A program made the translations under genes and the position numbers. The notes below the pieces were generated by a model. It was not told the DNA's origin. It made no database searches and was given only the letters and a program-made list of their open reading frames with translations. From Planctomycetaceae bacterium (lineage in GTDB: Bacteria > Planctomycetota > Planctomycetia > Pirellulales > Pirellulaceae), in the NCBI GenBank assembly GCA_005773145.1, contig SXHS01000345.1:1-14015 (forward strand): a stretch of DNA of 14,015 bases, given 5' to 3'. This document shows positions 1 to 6,306 of this stretch, one piece after another (the first letter of the stretch is position 1; the number at the start of each line of letters is the position of its first letter).

Positions 1-381
1 GACGTGGGCATCGCCATGGGGTGCGGCGCCGATGTTACCCGTGAAGCCGGCGACGTGTGCTTACTCACGAGCGACATAAGTCACCTGATTGACGCCATCG
101 TACTGGCGCGTCGCACCGTGCGGATCATTCGCCAGAATCTATTCTGGGCCTTCGCGTACAACATCATCGGGGTCGGACTAGCCTGCACCGGCAAGCTCAA
201 TCCCATGTTGGCCGCCGCCGCCATGACAGTCAGCAGCGTGGTTGTGGTGGCTAACTCACTGCGGCTTGGAATCGAGAGGCGCGACCTGCAAAACGTGGAA
301 CTCGAAAAAGAGACGGTCCATCCCGAAAACGGTTCCGAGTTCCCGGGACTGAACCGCATGCTACAGGAGGCTGCGACATGA
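1..381 (+). CDS. Heavy-metal (copper-type) P-type ATPase, C-terminal part, cut by the window edge
   Basis: This is the last 126 codons of a P1B-type cation-transporting ATPase, an inner-membrane pump that exports copper or a similar metal using ATP. The frame is open from base 1. It starts in the hinge motif (VGIAMGCGADV) that closes the phosphorylation domain. A linker follows, then the two final membrane helices, with the family's conserved Asn/Tyr segment (QNLFWAFAYN) and the Met-Ser-Ser segment (AAMTVSSVVVVANSLRL) that line the metal path in CopA-like pumps. The CPC motif and phosphorylated Asp lie outside the window. The gene overlaps the next one (ATGA, 378-381), so they are translationally coupled. 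With a SafE-like neighbour it is most likely a CcoI-type pump supplying copper to cbb3 oxidase, but a CopA exporter is not excluded. Confidence 0.9.
   Translation, partial: DVGIAMGCGADVTREAGDVCLLTSDISHLIDAIVLARRTVRIIRQNLFWAFAYNIIGVGLACTGKLNPMLAAAAMTVSSVVVVANSLRLGIERRDLQNVELEKETVHPENGSEFPGLNRMLQEAAT
365..370 (+). promoter_or_regulatory. Ribosome binding site of the SafE-like gene
   Basis: A perfect AGGAGG lies inside the end of the ATPase gene, seven bases before the ATG at 378. It supports that start and the coupled reading of the two genes. Confidence 0.8.
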
Positions 382-1076
382 CCGACTTACTGCTGACATT
401 TGTCGGCGGCGCGCTCGGATCGTCGCACTGCTTGGGCATGTGCGGCGGCTTCGCGCTTGCGATCGGAGCCAATGCCAGCGGCTGGCGCGGGAATCTTACG
501 CGGCAATTCGTGTACAGCCTCGGGCGCGTCTTCACATACTCCACGGCTGGCGCGATCGCAGGCTTCGGCGCCTTGCGACTTGGCGATCAGTTGCCCTCCA
601 CCGTTCCAACTCAAGCGATGCTCGCGCTCGTTGCGGGCGTTTTGTTGCTCTATGAAGGATTGCGCGCGACCGGCACCTTGTCGCGCCGAATACAGTCAAG
701 TGGCGCAAACTGCCTTGGGCCAAAATTCTTTGGACCGTTGTTGACGGGGGGCGGCTATCGCGAAACATTTCTGGCTGGCCTGTTCACGGGTTTTCTCCCC
801 TGCGGCTTGGTTTACGCCTTTCTTGCTCTTGCTGCAACTACGCAAAGCGCGTGGGAAGGCGGGGCGCGAATGGCAGCGTTTGGCCTGGGAACTATACCTT
901 TGATGGTGGTTGCAGGCGTTGGCGGAGCAGTATTGGGCGCTGCTGCCCGCCGGCATTGGTTCCGAGTTGCCGGTTGGTGCGTTACCCTTTCCGGCATAGT
1001 CAGCATCACTCGCGGCGTCAGCTTCCTTGCCGCATTGGAAGGAGCCAAGAATGCCGGCTGTCCGTTCTGCCACTAA
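378..1076 (+). CDS. SafE/TauE-like (COG2836, DsbD_2-type) membrane protein next to a copper ATPase
   Basis: A 232-residue polytopic membrane protein with about six hydrophobic segments. The first carries SHCLGMCGGF (residues 16-25, Cys18 and Cys22). A mid-protein repeat-like motif, GFLPCGLVY, carries another Cys. This paired pattern marks the sulfite-exporter/DsbD_2-like family COG2836, often found beside ccoI/ccoG genes and thought to help copper delivery or maturation of cbb3-type cytochrome oxidase. The start at 378 has an ideal AGGAGG and overlaps the ATPase stop. The protein ends in GCPFCH, a CxxCH at the extreme C-terminus that could bind metal or heme; this is visible in the sequence but its role is inference. 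The length is normal for the family. Confidence 0.88.
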   Translation: MTDLLLTFVGGALGSSHCLGMCGGFALAIGANASGWRGNLTRQFVYSLGRVFTYSTAGAIAGFGALRLGDQLPSTVPTQAMLALVAGVLLLYEGLRATGTLSRRIQSSGANCLGPKFFGPLLTGGGYRETFLAGLFTGFLPCGLVYAFLALAATTQSAWEGGARMAAFGLGTIPLMVVAGVGGAVLGAAARRHWFRVAGWCVTLSGIVSITRGVSFLAALEGAKNAGCPFCH

Positions 1077-1078
1077 GC

Positions 1079-1406
1079 GTGTCGAATCGGATAGGCAGCC
1101 AGCCTCCTCGGGCGTCTCCCCTTACGACGGTCAACCTCTTTCTCGATTTTGGATTGCTCGTCGCATTTCTTATGCTCGTTTGGGTCAGCTTCGTGTTGCG
1201 GTTCGTCGTTCCTCGCGCCACAACCGCCACTGGGCGGACGGTGTGGGGTTACAACTACGACGATTGTTCGAATCTTCAAGTCGGCCTTCTCGCCTTGTTC
1301 ATGCTGGGAGTACTCGTGCACTTGATGCTTCACTGGACCTGGGTTTGTGGTGTAATCACCAGTCGATTGCGGCCTCACAAAGGCAAACCGCAACCGTTCA
1401 CGGGCC
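1079..1406 (+). pseudogene. DUF4405-like small membrane protein, C-terminus lost
   Basis: A GTG at 1079, two bases after the previous stop, opens a frame with a short polar leader and then two membrane helices (LFLDFGLLVAFLMLVWVSF and LQVGLLALFMLGVLVHLMLH). A WGYNYDD segment lies between them, and HWTWVCGVITSRL follows the second. The conserved His residues around the second helix resemble the heme-binding DUF4405 fold seen in planctomycetes. Family members as I know them continue into another helix; here the similarity stops near 1395 and the frame runs into a palindromic repeat at 1407. The open frame continues to 1639, but that tail reads through the repeat and the out-of-frame ATPase fragment, so I do not treat it as protein of this family. 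The GTG start is the least certain part, since no clear ribosome binding site precedes it. Confidence 0.65.
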
Positions 1407-1501
1407 GGGGACTGGCTCATTTTCCCGGCGCATTCGCGCCAGGCGCATCGTTCTGTCAGGAGTTTGTCCAACGTGGTTCCAGGGAAAATGTGCCTGTCCC
1501 C
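1407..1501. repeat. 95-bp inverted-repeat (REP/MITE-like) element
   Basis: Left arm 1407-1426 is GGGGACTGGCTCATTTTCCC and right arm 1482-1501 is GGGAAAATGTGCCTGTCCCC. The right arm, reverse-complemented, matches the left at 18 of 20 bases. The 55-base centre opens with a small GGCGC-ATTC-GCGCC hairpin at 1427-1440. No transposase is inside. The size and ends suggest a non-autonomous dispersed palindromic element. It lies exactly where the DUF4405-like gene ends and just before the calcium ATPase fragment begins. Confidence 0.75.
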
Positions 1502-2107
1502 CACTCTTGGCCAGTACGGCCGCAACGAAATCACTCAGGCGCCGCGCCGTCCCCTGTGGCAACGGTTTGCTCGACAGTTCGCCGATCTTGTGATCTGGAT
1601 TCTGATCGTCGCCGCCCTCATCTCCGGCGTCGTGGGTGAGTGGTTGGATGCCGGCGCGATCCTGTCGATTGTCCTGCTCAATGGGGTGCTTGGTTTTATC
1701 CAAGTAGAGAAGGCAGAGCGGGCGCTCTCGTCACTGCAAGATCTCACTTCGTCTCAAGCGAAAGTCCTTCGCGGTAGTTGGTTGCAGACGGTACCGGCAT
1801 CAGATTTAGTGCCAGGAGACATCATCGAGCTGGAGGCCGGTGACCGCGTGCCGGTCGACGTACGGCTCACCCATTCGGCTGGATTACGCACGCTGGAGGC
1901 ACCGCTCAGCGATACGCGCTGCCGCAACTCGGAGCCTTTACCAATCGCTGGCTGATCGCAGCGATCGTGGTCTCTGCCCTGCTTCAACTGGCCGTCGTGA
2001 CGTTGCCTTTCCTTCGCCCGCTGTTCAAGACCACGCCTCTGCTCGTTTCAGACTGGTTGCTGATCGTGGTGATGCTGATAGCCGTTTTAATGCGTCGGCT
2101 TGCCTAG
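1464..2107 (+). pseudogene. Calcium-type (P2) cation ATPase with internal deletion: N-terminal piece fused out of frame to C-terminal helices
   Basis: Two pieces of one SERCA/PMR1-like P-type ATPase gene are present. The first, similar to the family from about 1506, reads YGRNEITQAPRRPLWQRF, then two helices (DLVIWILIVAALISGVVGEW, DAGAILSIVLLNGVLGFIQ) and the start of the actuator domain (DLVPGDIIELEAGDRVPVDV). It stops at LEAPL (1893-1907), where an intact protein would have the TGES loop. From 1907 a different frame gives the family's C-terminal end: LGAFTNRW, a helix (LIAAIVVSALLQLAVVTLPF), SDWLLIVVMLIAVL and a stop at 2105-2107. The TGES loop, phosphorylated Asp (DKTGT), nucleotide domain and helices 3 to about 8 are missing, roughly 650 residues judged from normal family length. 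The first piece stays open from a TTG at 1464 to 1955. No working pump can result. Confidence 0.85.
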
Positions 2108-2163
2108 AGTTCCTAATCCCTCCGTTCCCCGCTCCAAGTTCCGAGTTCCACGTTCCGAGTTTT
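2107..2163. repeat. Imperfect 7-base repeat (GTTCCNN units)
   Basis: GTTCC or close variants begin at 2109, 2116, 2124, 2131, 2138, 2145, 2152 and 2159. The steps are seven bases except for one of eight. Read on the minus strand it is a run of GGAACNN units. It starts directly after the ATPase stop codon and carries no gene. Confidence 0.6.
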
Positions 2164-2209
2164 TCTTTATAAACCTCTGTATATGCCGCTCGTTTCACGA
2201 TCGCAAGGA

Positions 2210-2275
2210 ATTTTCGCCATCCCCCAGGTGGGGGAAGTGGCGGTTATGGACCGTGCCGGCGAAAATGCCATAACC
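2210..2275. repeat. Compact double-hairpin element in the 2108-2470 gap
   Basis: The first hairpin pairs CGCCA (2215-2219) and CCCCC (2221-2225) with GGGGG (2230-2234) and TGGCG (2238-2242) around an AGGT loop. The second pairs GGTTATGG (2242-2249) with CCATAACC (2268-2275). In addition ATTTTCGCC (2210-2218) is complementary to GGCGAAAAT (2258-2266), so the two stems can also form an interlocked, pseudoknot-like arrangement. The rest of the 363-base gap from 2108 to 2470 has no convincing gene. Confidence 0.5.
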
Positions 2276-2430
2276 AAGATGCGGGCAACCGGTTACGGCG
2301 ACAAAGCAACCGGGATCTACGCTGGGCAAAAACGGCCTGAAAAACCAAGGGGGAAAATAGTTTTCTGTCGGACTCAGATCATCAAGCTTTGCCCCAGGAA
2401 CCGGGCGGATCAGAGCAACAATTGCCGAGG

Positions 2431-2456
2431 TCGATATCGATCCCGAGCGATCGGGA
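2431..2456. other. Palindrome plus hairpin just past the 3' end of the minus-strand membrane gene
   Basis: TCGATATCGA (2431-2440) is a perfect 10-base palindrome. It abuts TCCCGA-GCGA-TCGGGA (2441-2456), a six-pair stem with a four-base loop. It begins 15 bases beyond the stop of the minus-strand gene, so it may help end or stabilise that transcript. No T-run follows, so a classical intrinsic terminator is not shown. Confidence 0.4.
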
Positions 2457-2470
2457 CGCCAGCGAACCCT

Positions 2471-3046
2471 TCAGAGCTTCCCCAAGATTGTTTTCTGTGA
2501 CCGTCGGAACAGCGATGGCGCAAGCCAACCGGCGAGCAGACCGAAAAGCCATGACCAGACACAGTGGCCGGATAAAAAGAATTGCGGTAGGTTCCGCGAG
2601 TAAGGTGCTCTTGAAATTGCCGCGTTGATGATGTCCTCCAGGGTGGGTAACCGAGCCGAGCCACCGCCGAATTGGCTCACACTCTGAATCGACAAATCCA
2701 AGGGCACCGAGAAGAAACCGCCGCCGCCAGTCGGGGGGAAACCTGGCGCGACATCGGTTACTCGGGCGGCCCAGGCTAGCACGTAATTGGTAATCAAGAA
2801 CTCGTGTATCCTGAATATCGTCGTCGAGGCAAGCAATAAATAGCTGCCACCGACGAGGGTAAACGCCAACGCAAAGGCGCGCGGCTCACCTTGCATGACC
2901 ATCACTCGTACAGCCATCGTTGCGAAGAGCGCCAAACTAATGGACATGATACCGGATGTCCACGCAGCATTGGAGTAGGTCATCGCCGCGCAGGCAACCG
3001 CAATCAATGCGACGGCTATCAGCGCACTGCCCATCGAAAATCGCAT
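2471..3046 (-). CDS. Small membrane protein of a planctomycete-type family, function unknown
   Basis: 191 residues starting MRFSMGSALIAVALIAVACAA. The start is supported by GGAGG seven bases upstream (3054-3058 on the plus strand). There are three N-terminal hydrophobic segments (about residues 8-24, 31-51 and 57-73), a soluble stretch with a Gly-rich turn (TGGGGFF), and a final helix (VWSWLFGLLAGWLAPSLF) followed by arginines. The N-terminal MRFS-x-x-x-LI-x-VALIAV-x-C-A pattern recurs in many small proteins of unknown role in Pirellulales genomes, as far as I can recall. There is no enzymatic motif. It is transcribed away from the remnants around it and seems intact. Confidence 0.72.
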   Translation of the reverse strand: MRFSMGSALIAVALIAVACAAMTYSNAAWTSGIMSISLALFATMAVRVMVMQGEPRAFALAFTLVGGSYLLLASTTIFRIHEFLITNYVLAWAARVTDVAPGFPPTGGGGFFSVPLDLSIQSVSQFGGGSARLPTLEDIINAAISRAPYSRNLPQFFLSGHCVWSWLFGLLAGWLAPSLFRRSQKTILGKL

Positions 3047-3053
3047 CGCGCTG

Positions 3054-3058
3054 CCTCC
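3054..3058 (-). promoter_or_regulatory. Ribosome binding site of the small membrane protein
   Basis: GGAGG on the minus strand, seven bases before the ATG at 3046. This decides the start codon. Confidence 0.7.
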
Positions 3059-3187
3059 AGAAGTGGATGGCCCTGCGGACGATCGACGATCGCCTCAATG
3101 CTTCCAGCATACACCAGAAGATGAAGTGCTGACAGCGAAGCTGGGCACGTAATTGGCGCTGCTTGTGCGGAGCGAATGGAGTTGGTC

Positions 3188-3292
3188 TTAGCGGTTTTCT
3201 GACGGAGTAAACCGACGGGACTGGCGGTTGTAGTTCGACTCCGCCTCGTCCGCCCACTCCTCGGAGCGCTCATAGCGCTCGTCAAACTCGTC
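3188..3292 (-). pseudogene. C-terminal remnant of an acidic planctomycete protein
   Basis: A minus-strand frame reads 34 codons, from DEFDERYERSEEWADEAES to a stop at 3188-3190. The composition (Glu/Asp/Arg-rich with Trp and Tyr) looks like a real protein tail, not noise. It has no start codon, and a TGA lies directly upstream at 3293-3295, next to where the transposase remnant begins on the other strand. The simplest reading is the 3' end of a gene whose front was removed by the IS event. No function is recognised. Confidence 0.4.
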
Positions 3293-3635
3293 TCACCAAG
3301 GACGAACTGGAAATCCCTCCGATCGGCACCACAAGGAAGATCGCGTGAAGGCCCACATCCTGGTCTGTTTTCTGGCCTACGCGATGTGGAAGACGTTGGC
3401 TGGTTGGATGCGGGCGGCAGGACTTGGCGATGGGCCTCGCACGCTACTTTACGATCTGGAGAAGATCAAAAGCGCCGACGTGGTGTTGCCGGCCAAGACA
3501 CGGGACGGGACCTTGAAAACGATTCGCCTTCGTTGCGTAACGGAGCCGGAAGAGGGGCAGGCGGTGCTGCTGGATCGTCTGGGACTTCGCCTACCGCGCC
3601 GCTTGCGACGTCTGGACCACGTCCTTGAAATGTAG
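3292..3635 (+). pseudogene. IS1634-like (IS4 superfamily) transposase, 3' remnant with a frameshift
   Basis: From 3327 the frame reads HHKEDRVKAHILVCFLAYAM, then WKTLAGWM, LGDGPRTLLYDLEKIKS, DVVLP, RLRCVTEPEEGQAVLLDRLGL and a stop at 3633-3635. This is the conserved C-terminal end of IS1634-like DDE transposases, the part after the catalytic Glu. Just upstream another frame reads LTKDELEIPPI, matching the ELEIRPI(Y/W)HH segment that should precede it. One base seems missing near 3325, where the two frames meet. The catalytic core and N-terminus are absent, so it is dead. The plain open frame starts only at a GTG at 3345. Confidence 0.8.
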
Positions 3636-3750
3636 TGAAGACTTGGGCCTTAAATCACACGTAAGTCCTTATCCGAACATGATATCTCCGTAACTTGGGT
3701 TAACGCGGTTGCTGTGCATATCACGGCCCGTAATGTTTTTGGCCTGCTGA
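3636..3750. other. Intergenic stretch between the IS remnant and the phosphoesterase gene
   Basis: 115 bases with no gene. ACTTGGGCC (about 3651) and AACTTGGGT (about 3693) are near copies and may be left from the IS end. No strong terminator is seen beyond the 3' end of the minus-strand operon. Confidence 0.3.
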
Positions 3751-4833
3751 CTATTTCGCTGGCAACTCATCGAGGCAAATATGTTTCTCGAAAGCCACTT
3801 TCCCCTGGAGCCCATAAGCTTGAAGGGTGATCGCTGGGGTGGGCTGATCCCAATCGATCTGGATCAACCCGAAGGTGGGCTGTGCAAAGGCCACAGCGCT
3901 GACCCGATAGTGATTGACTGCGGCGGCCCATTCTTTCTCGGGGTCGGTGAGGCTGCTAGAGGTGAAATCATACAGCGGGTAAGGCCCCTGATCCGTCTTC
4001 GAGATTTCCGAGAAGTGAACGTCGCCGGAAATGAACAGCACTCCCTTGGCACCGGTCGTGCCGATCAGGTCATACAACCGCTTTCGTTCGTGCGGGAAAT
4101 TGCCCCACGATTCCATGCCCTTTTCGTCAGCAACAACTTGAATGCTGGAGGCGAGGATCCGCACTTCGGCGGGTTCTCTGAGTTGTGCTTTCAGCCATTT
4201 CCATTGGTTTTCACCCAGAATCGTCCCCTTGGGGTCAGTGTTCGCGATGTACCATCCCACGAGATTGAGTTGTTTTTTTTCCTCCGGCGAACGCGAATCC
4301 TTGACCGGTCGACTTTTGAAATATCGCGTGTCGAGCAAGATCACCTGCACCCGTTTGCTTGGCGGGCCGAAGACATAAGATCCGTATACCCCGGGACGCT
4401 GACGGCGAGGCGACTCCTTCGGCACGCCAAAGAAATCGAGCATGAGCTGCTGCGACTCGGCCTTTTTGGGATACCACTCGCCGCCGTCATTGACCCCGTA
4501 GTCATGGTCATCCCAGGTGGCCAGCACGGGGCAAGTCCGCAAGAGCTTCTGGTAACCAGGTTGGGATCCAAGCTGAGCGTACTTCGCCTTCATGACGTCC
4601 ATGTCTTCCGTGTCGGCATAAATATTATCGCCGATAAACAAGAACAAGTCGGGCTTCTGTCGGACCACCGAGTCCCAAATCGGCTGGGGGCGATGCTCCG
4701 TAGCACAGGAGCCGAAGGCAATTCGGCGCAATTGCTCCGGGCGTTTCTCCTCCGCTTGAAGTACAGAGAACGCCAACAGCAGAACCGGGAGGCTCCGCCG
4801 GCCCACACGGAAGAATTCGTGAAAATTCGACAT
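3751..4833 (-). CDS. PhoD-like metallophosphoesterase (alkaline phosphatase D family), exported
   Basis: 360 residues from the ATG at 4833. An earlier start at 4884 would run back into the previous gene and adds a non-signal leader, so I prefer 4833, 13 bases after the DUF1501 stop. Residues 1-27 look like a signal peptide (RRSLPVLLLAFSVLQA). Metal-site motifs follow in family order: FGSC (Cys43), GDNIYAD (Asp69, Tyr72, Asp74), WDDHDYG (107-113) and, near residue 260, SGDVHFSE. These belong to the PhoD fold, which hydrolyses phosphomono- or diesters with Fe/Ca or similar metals. At 360 residues it is shorter than classical Bacillus PhoD and lacks its N-terminal Fn3-like domain. It is the last gene of the five-gene run. 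The substrate is unknown. Confidence 0.87.
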   Translation of the reverse strand: MSNFHEFFRVGRRSLPVLLLAFSVLQAEEKRPEQLRRIAFGSCATEHRPQPIWDSVVRQKPDLFLFIGDNIYADTEDMDVMKAKYAQLGSQPGYQKLLRTCPVLATWDDHDYGVNDGGEWYPKKAESQQLMLDFFGVPKESPRRQRPGVYGSYVFGPPSKRVQVILLDTRYFKSRPVKDSRSPEEKKQLNLVGWYIANTDPKGTILGENQWKWLKAQLREPAEVRILASSIQVVADEKGMESWGNFPHERKRLYDLIGTTGAKGVLFISGDVHFSEISKTDQGPYPLYDFTSSSLTDPEKEWAAAVNHYRVSAVAFAQPTFGLIQIDWDQPTPAITLQAYGLQGKVAFEKHICLDELPAK

Positions 4834-4846
4834 CGGAGGTCGTTCC

Positions 4847-6298
4847 TTAGGCCAAAAGTTTCTCCACCACCTTGCCGGACACATCGGTGAGGCGGAAATC
4901 GCGGCCCTGGTGGCGGAAGGTCAGCCGCTTATGGTCCATGCCCAAACAGTGCAGCAGGGTAGCATGCAAGTCGTGGACATGGATTCGGTCCTCGACGGCG
5001 TGAAAGCCGAGTTCATCGGTTTGGCCCACGATTTGGCCGCCGCGAATGCCGCCGCCGGCCAGCAGCACGGTGAAGCCGAAGGGGTGGTGATCGCGGCCGG
5101 CCTTCTCCGGGTCCATGCCGGGACCGCGGCGCACTTCGTACATGGGAGTGCGGCCGAACTCACCGCCCCAAATCACCAGCGTCTCGTCGAGCAAGCCGCG
5201 CCGCTTGAGATCCTTGATCAGCGCCGCAGCCGGCGGATCGGTCATGGCTGTGTTGGTCTGCAGGTTCTTGTTGAGATCCGTGTGATCGTCCCACGTGGAA
5301 TGGTAGAGTTGCACGAACCGCACGCCGCGCTCGATCATGCGCCGCGCCAGCAGGCAATTGGAGCCGAACCAGCGGGTAGTTTCCCGCTGGATGCCGTACG
5401 CCTCCAGCGTGGCAGAAGACTCCCGCGAAAAATCGACCAACTCCGGCGCCGCGGTCTGCATGCGGTAGGCTAGTTCGTAAGCGGCGATCCGCGAGGCGAT
5501 TTCCGCATCCCCCGTGTCCTGCTGATGGAGCCGATTCAGGTCCGCAAGCGCCCCAAGCCGAGCTCGTTGTGTGGCGGCGCTTACGCCCTGGGGATTGCTC
5601 AGGTGCAAGATCGGATCGCCCTGACTGCGGAAGGTCACGCCGTGATAATCGGACGGCAAGAAGCCGTTGCTCCATAAAGCGGCCCCCGCATCCACCCCCT
5701 TGCCCGAATTCGACAACAGCACCACGAAGCCGGGCAGGTTCTGCGATTCGCTCCCCAGTCCGTAAGTGACCCAGGAACCCATCGAGGGGTGACCGAACAG
5801 GGTCGTGCCGCAATTCATCAGCAACTGGCCGGGATCGTGATTGCTCGTGCTGGTGAACATCGAGCGGATCATGCACAGCTCGTCGGCACAGGAACCAAGG
5901 TGCGGCAAAAAATCGGAAAACTCCATCCCACAGTCCCCAAACTTGCCAAACGTGCGGGGGCTGGCCATCGCACGGGCGCTGCCCTTGATCAGCGCGTCGT
6001 TCAACGTGGCGAGATACGATTCCGGCACCGCCTGGTCACGCAGTTTGTTCAAGGCCGGATTGGGGACGAAGAGGTCGAGTTGACTGGGACCGCCCGCCAT
6101 AAACAGGAAGATCACGTTTTTGGCCCGGGCCGGTAAATTTGGCGCGCGGGGCTGAAGCGAGTCGGACGAAGTCGATGCCACAACGGTTCGCCCACCGAGG
6201 TTGAGCAATTCCGACAGTGCCACGACGCCAAGTCCGCAGGCAGATTGCTGGAGAAAGCACCGCCGTTGTTGAATTAGCAAGAATTGCTGGGGGGTCAT
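4847..6298 (-). CDS. DUF1501 protein (exported, sulfatase-like fold)
   Basis: 483 residues from the ATG at 6298. A twin-arginine-type leader (QQRRCFLQQSACGLGVVAL) points to export by Tat. Family hallmarks are visible: NVIFLFMAGGPSQLDLFVP near the start, MIRSMFTSTSNHDPG, HPSMGSWVTYGLG, LPGFVVLLS, VRFVQLYHSTWDDHTD, VIWGGEFGRTP and GRDHHPFGFTVLLAGGG. The Asp/His/Glu-rich pattern resembles the alkaline-phosphatase/sulfatase superfamily, but the reaction is unknown. In planctomycetes this family is almost always encoded next to a PSCyt1-DUF1549-DUF1553 protein, as here. A first ATG at 6307 overlaps the upstream stop (TAATG); I chose 6298 because it leaves a compact leader and a usable distance from GGGAG. 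The two genes are coupled either way. Confidence 0.9.
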   Translation of the reverse strand: MTPQQFLLIQQRRCFLQQSACGLGVVALSELLNLGGRTVVASTSSDSLQPRAPNLPARAKNVIFLFMAGGPSQLDLFVPNPALNKLRDQAVPESYLATLNDALIKGSARAMASPRTFGKFGDCGMEFSDFLPHLGSCADELCMIRSMFTSTSNHDPGQLLMNCGTTLFGHPSMGSWVTYGLGSESQNLPGFVVLLSNSGKGVDAGAALWSNGFLPSDYHGVTFRSQGDPILHLSNPQGVSAATQRARLGALADLNRLHQQDTGDAEIASRIAAYELAYRMQTAAPELVDFSRESSATLEAYGIQRETTRWFGSNCLLARRMIERGVRFVQLYHSTWDDHTDLNKNLQTNTAMTDPPAAALIKDLKRRGLLDETLVIWGGEFGRTPMYEVRRGPGMDPEKAGRDHHPFGFTVLLAGGGIRGGQIVGQTDELGFHAVEDRIHVHDLHATLLHCLGMDHKRLTFRHQGRDFRLTDVSGKVVEKLLA

Positions 6299-6306
6299 GA
6301 TCCACA

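Noticed and set aside
1406..1639. Continuation of the DUF4405 frame as a 186-residue protein
   Set aside because: The tail is a read-through of the palindromic element and of the ATPase fragment in the wrong frame.
2441..2456. Intrinsic terminator for the small membrane gene
   Set aside because: There is a good six-pair stem but no T-run after it, so it is listed only as a hairpin.
2183..2500. 105-codon plus-strand open frame in the gap after the ATPase remnant
   Set aside because: It runs straight through the hairpin element and into the end of the minus-strand membrane gene, has no ribosome binding site and no protein-like pattern.
3781..4890. 369-codon plus-strand open frame
   Set aside because: It lies wholly antisense to the PhoD-like gene, whose catalytic motifs are unmistakable; the plus-strand reading shows no domain or signal.
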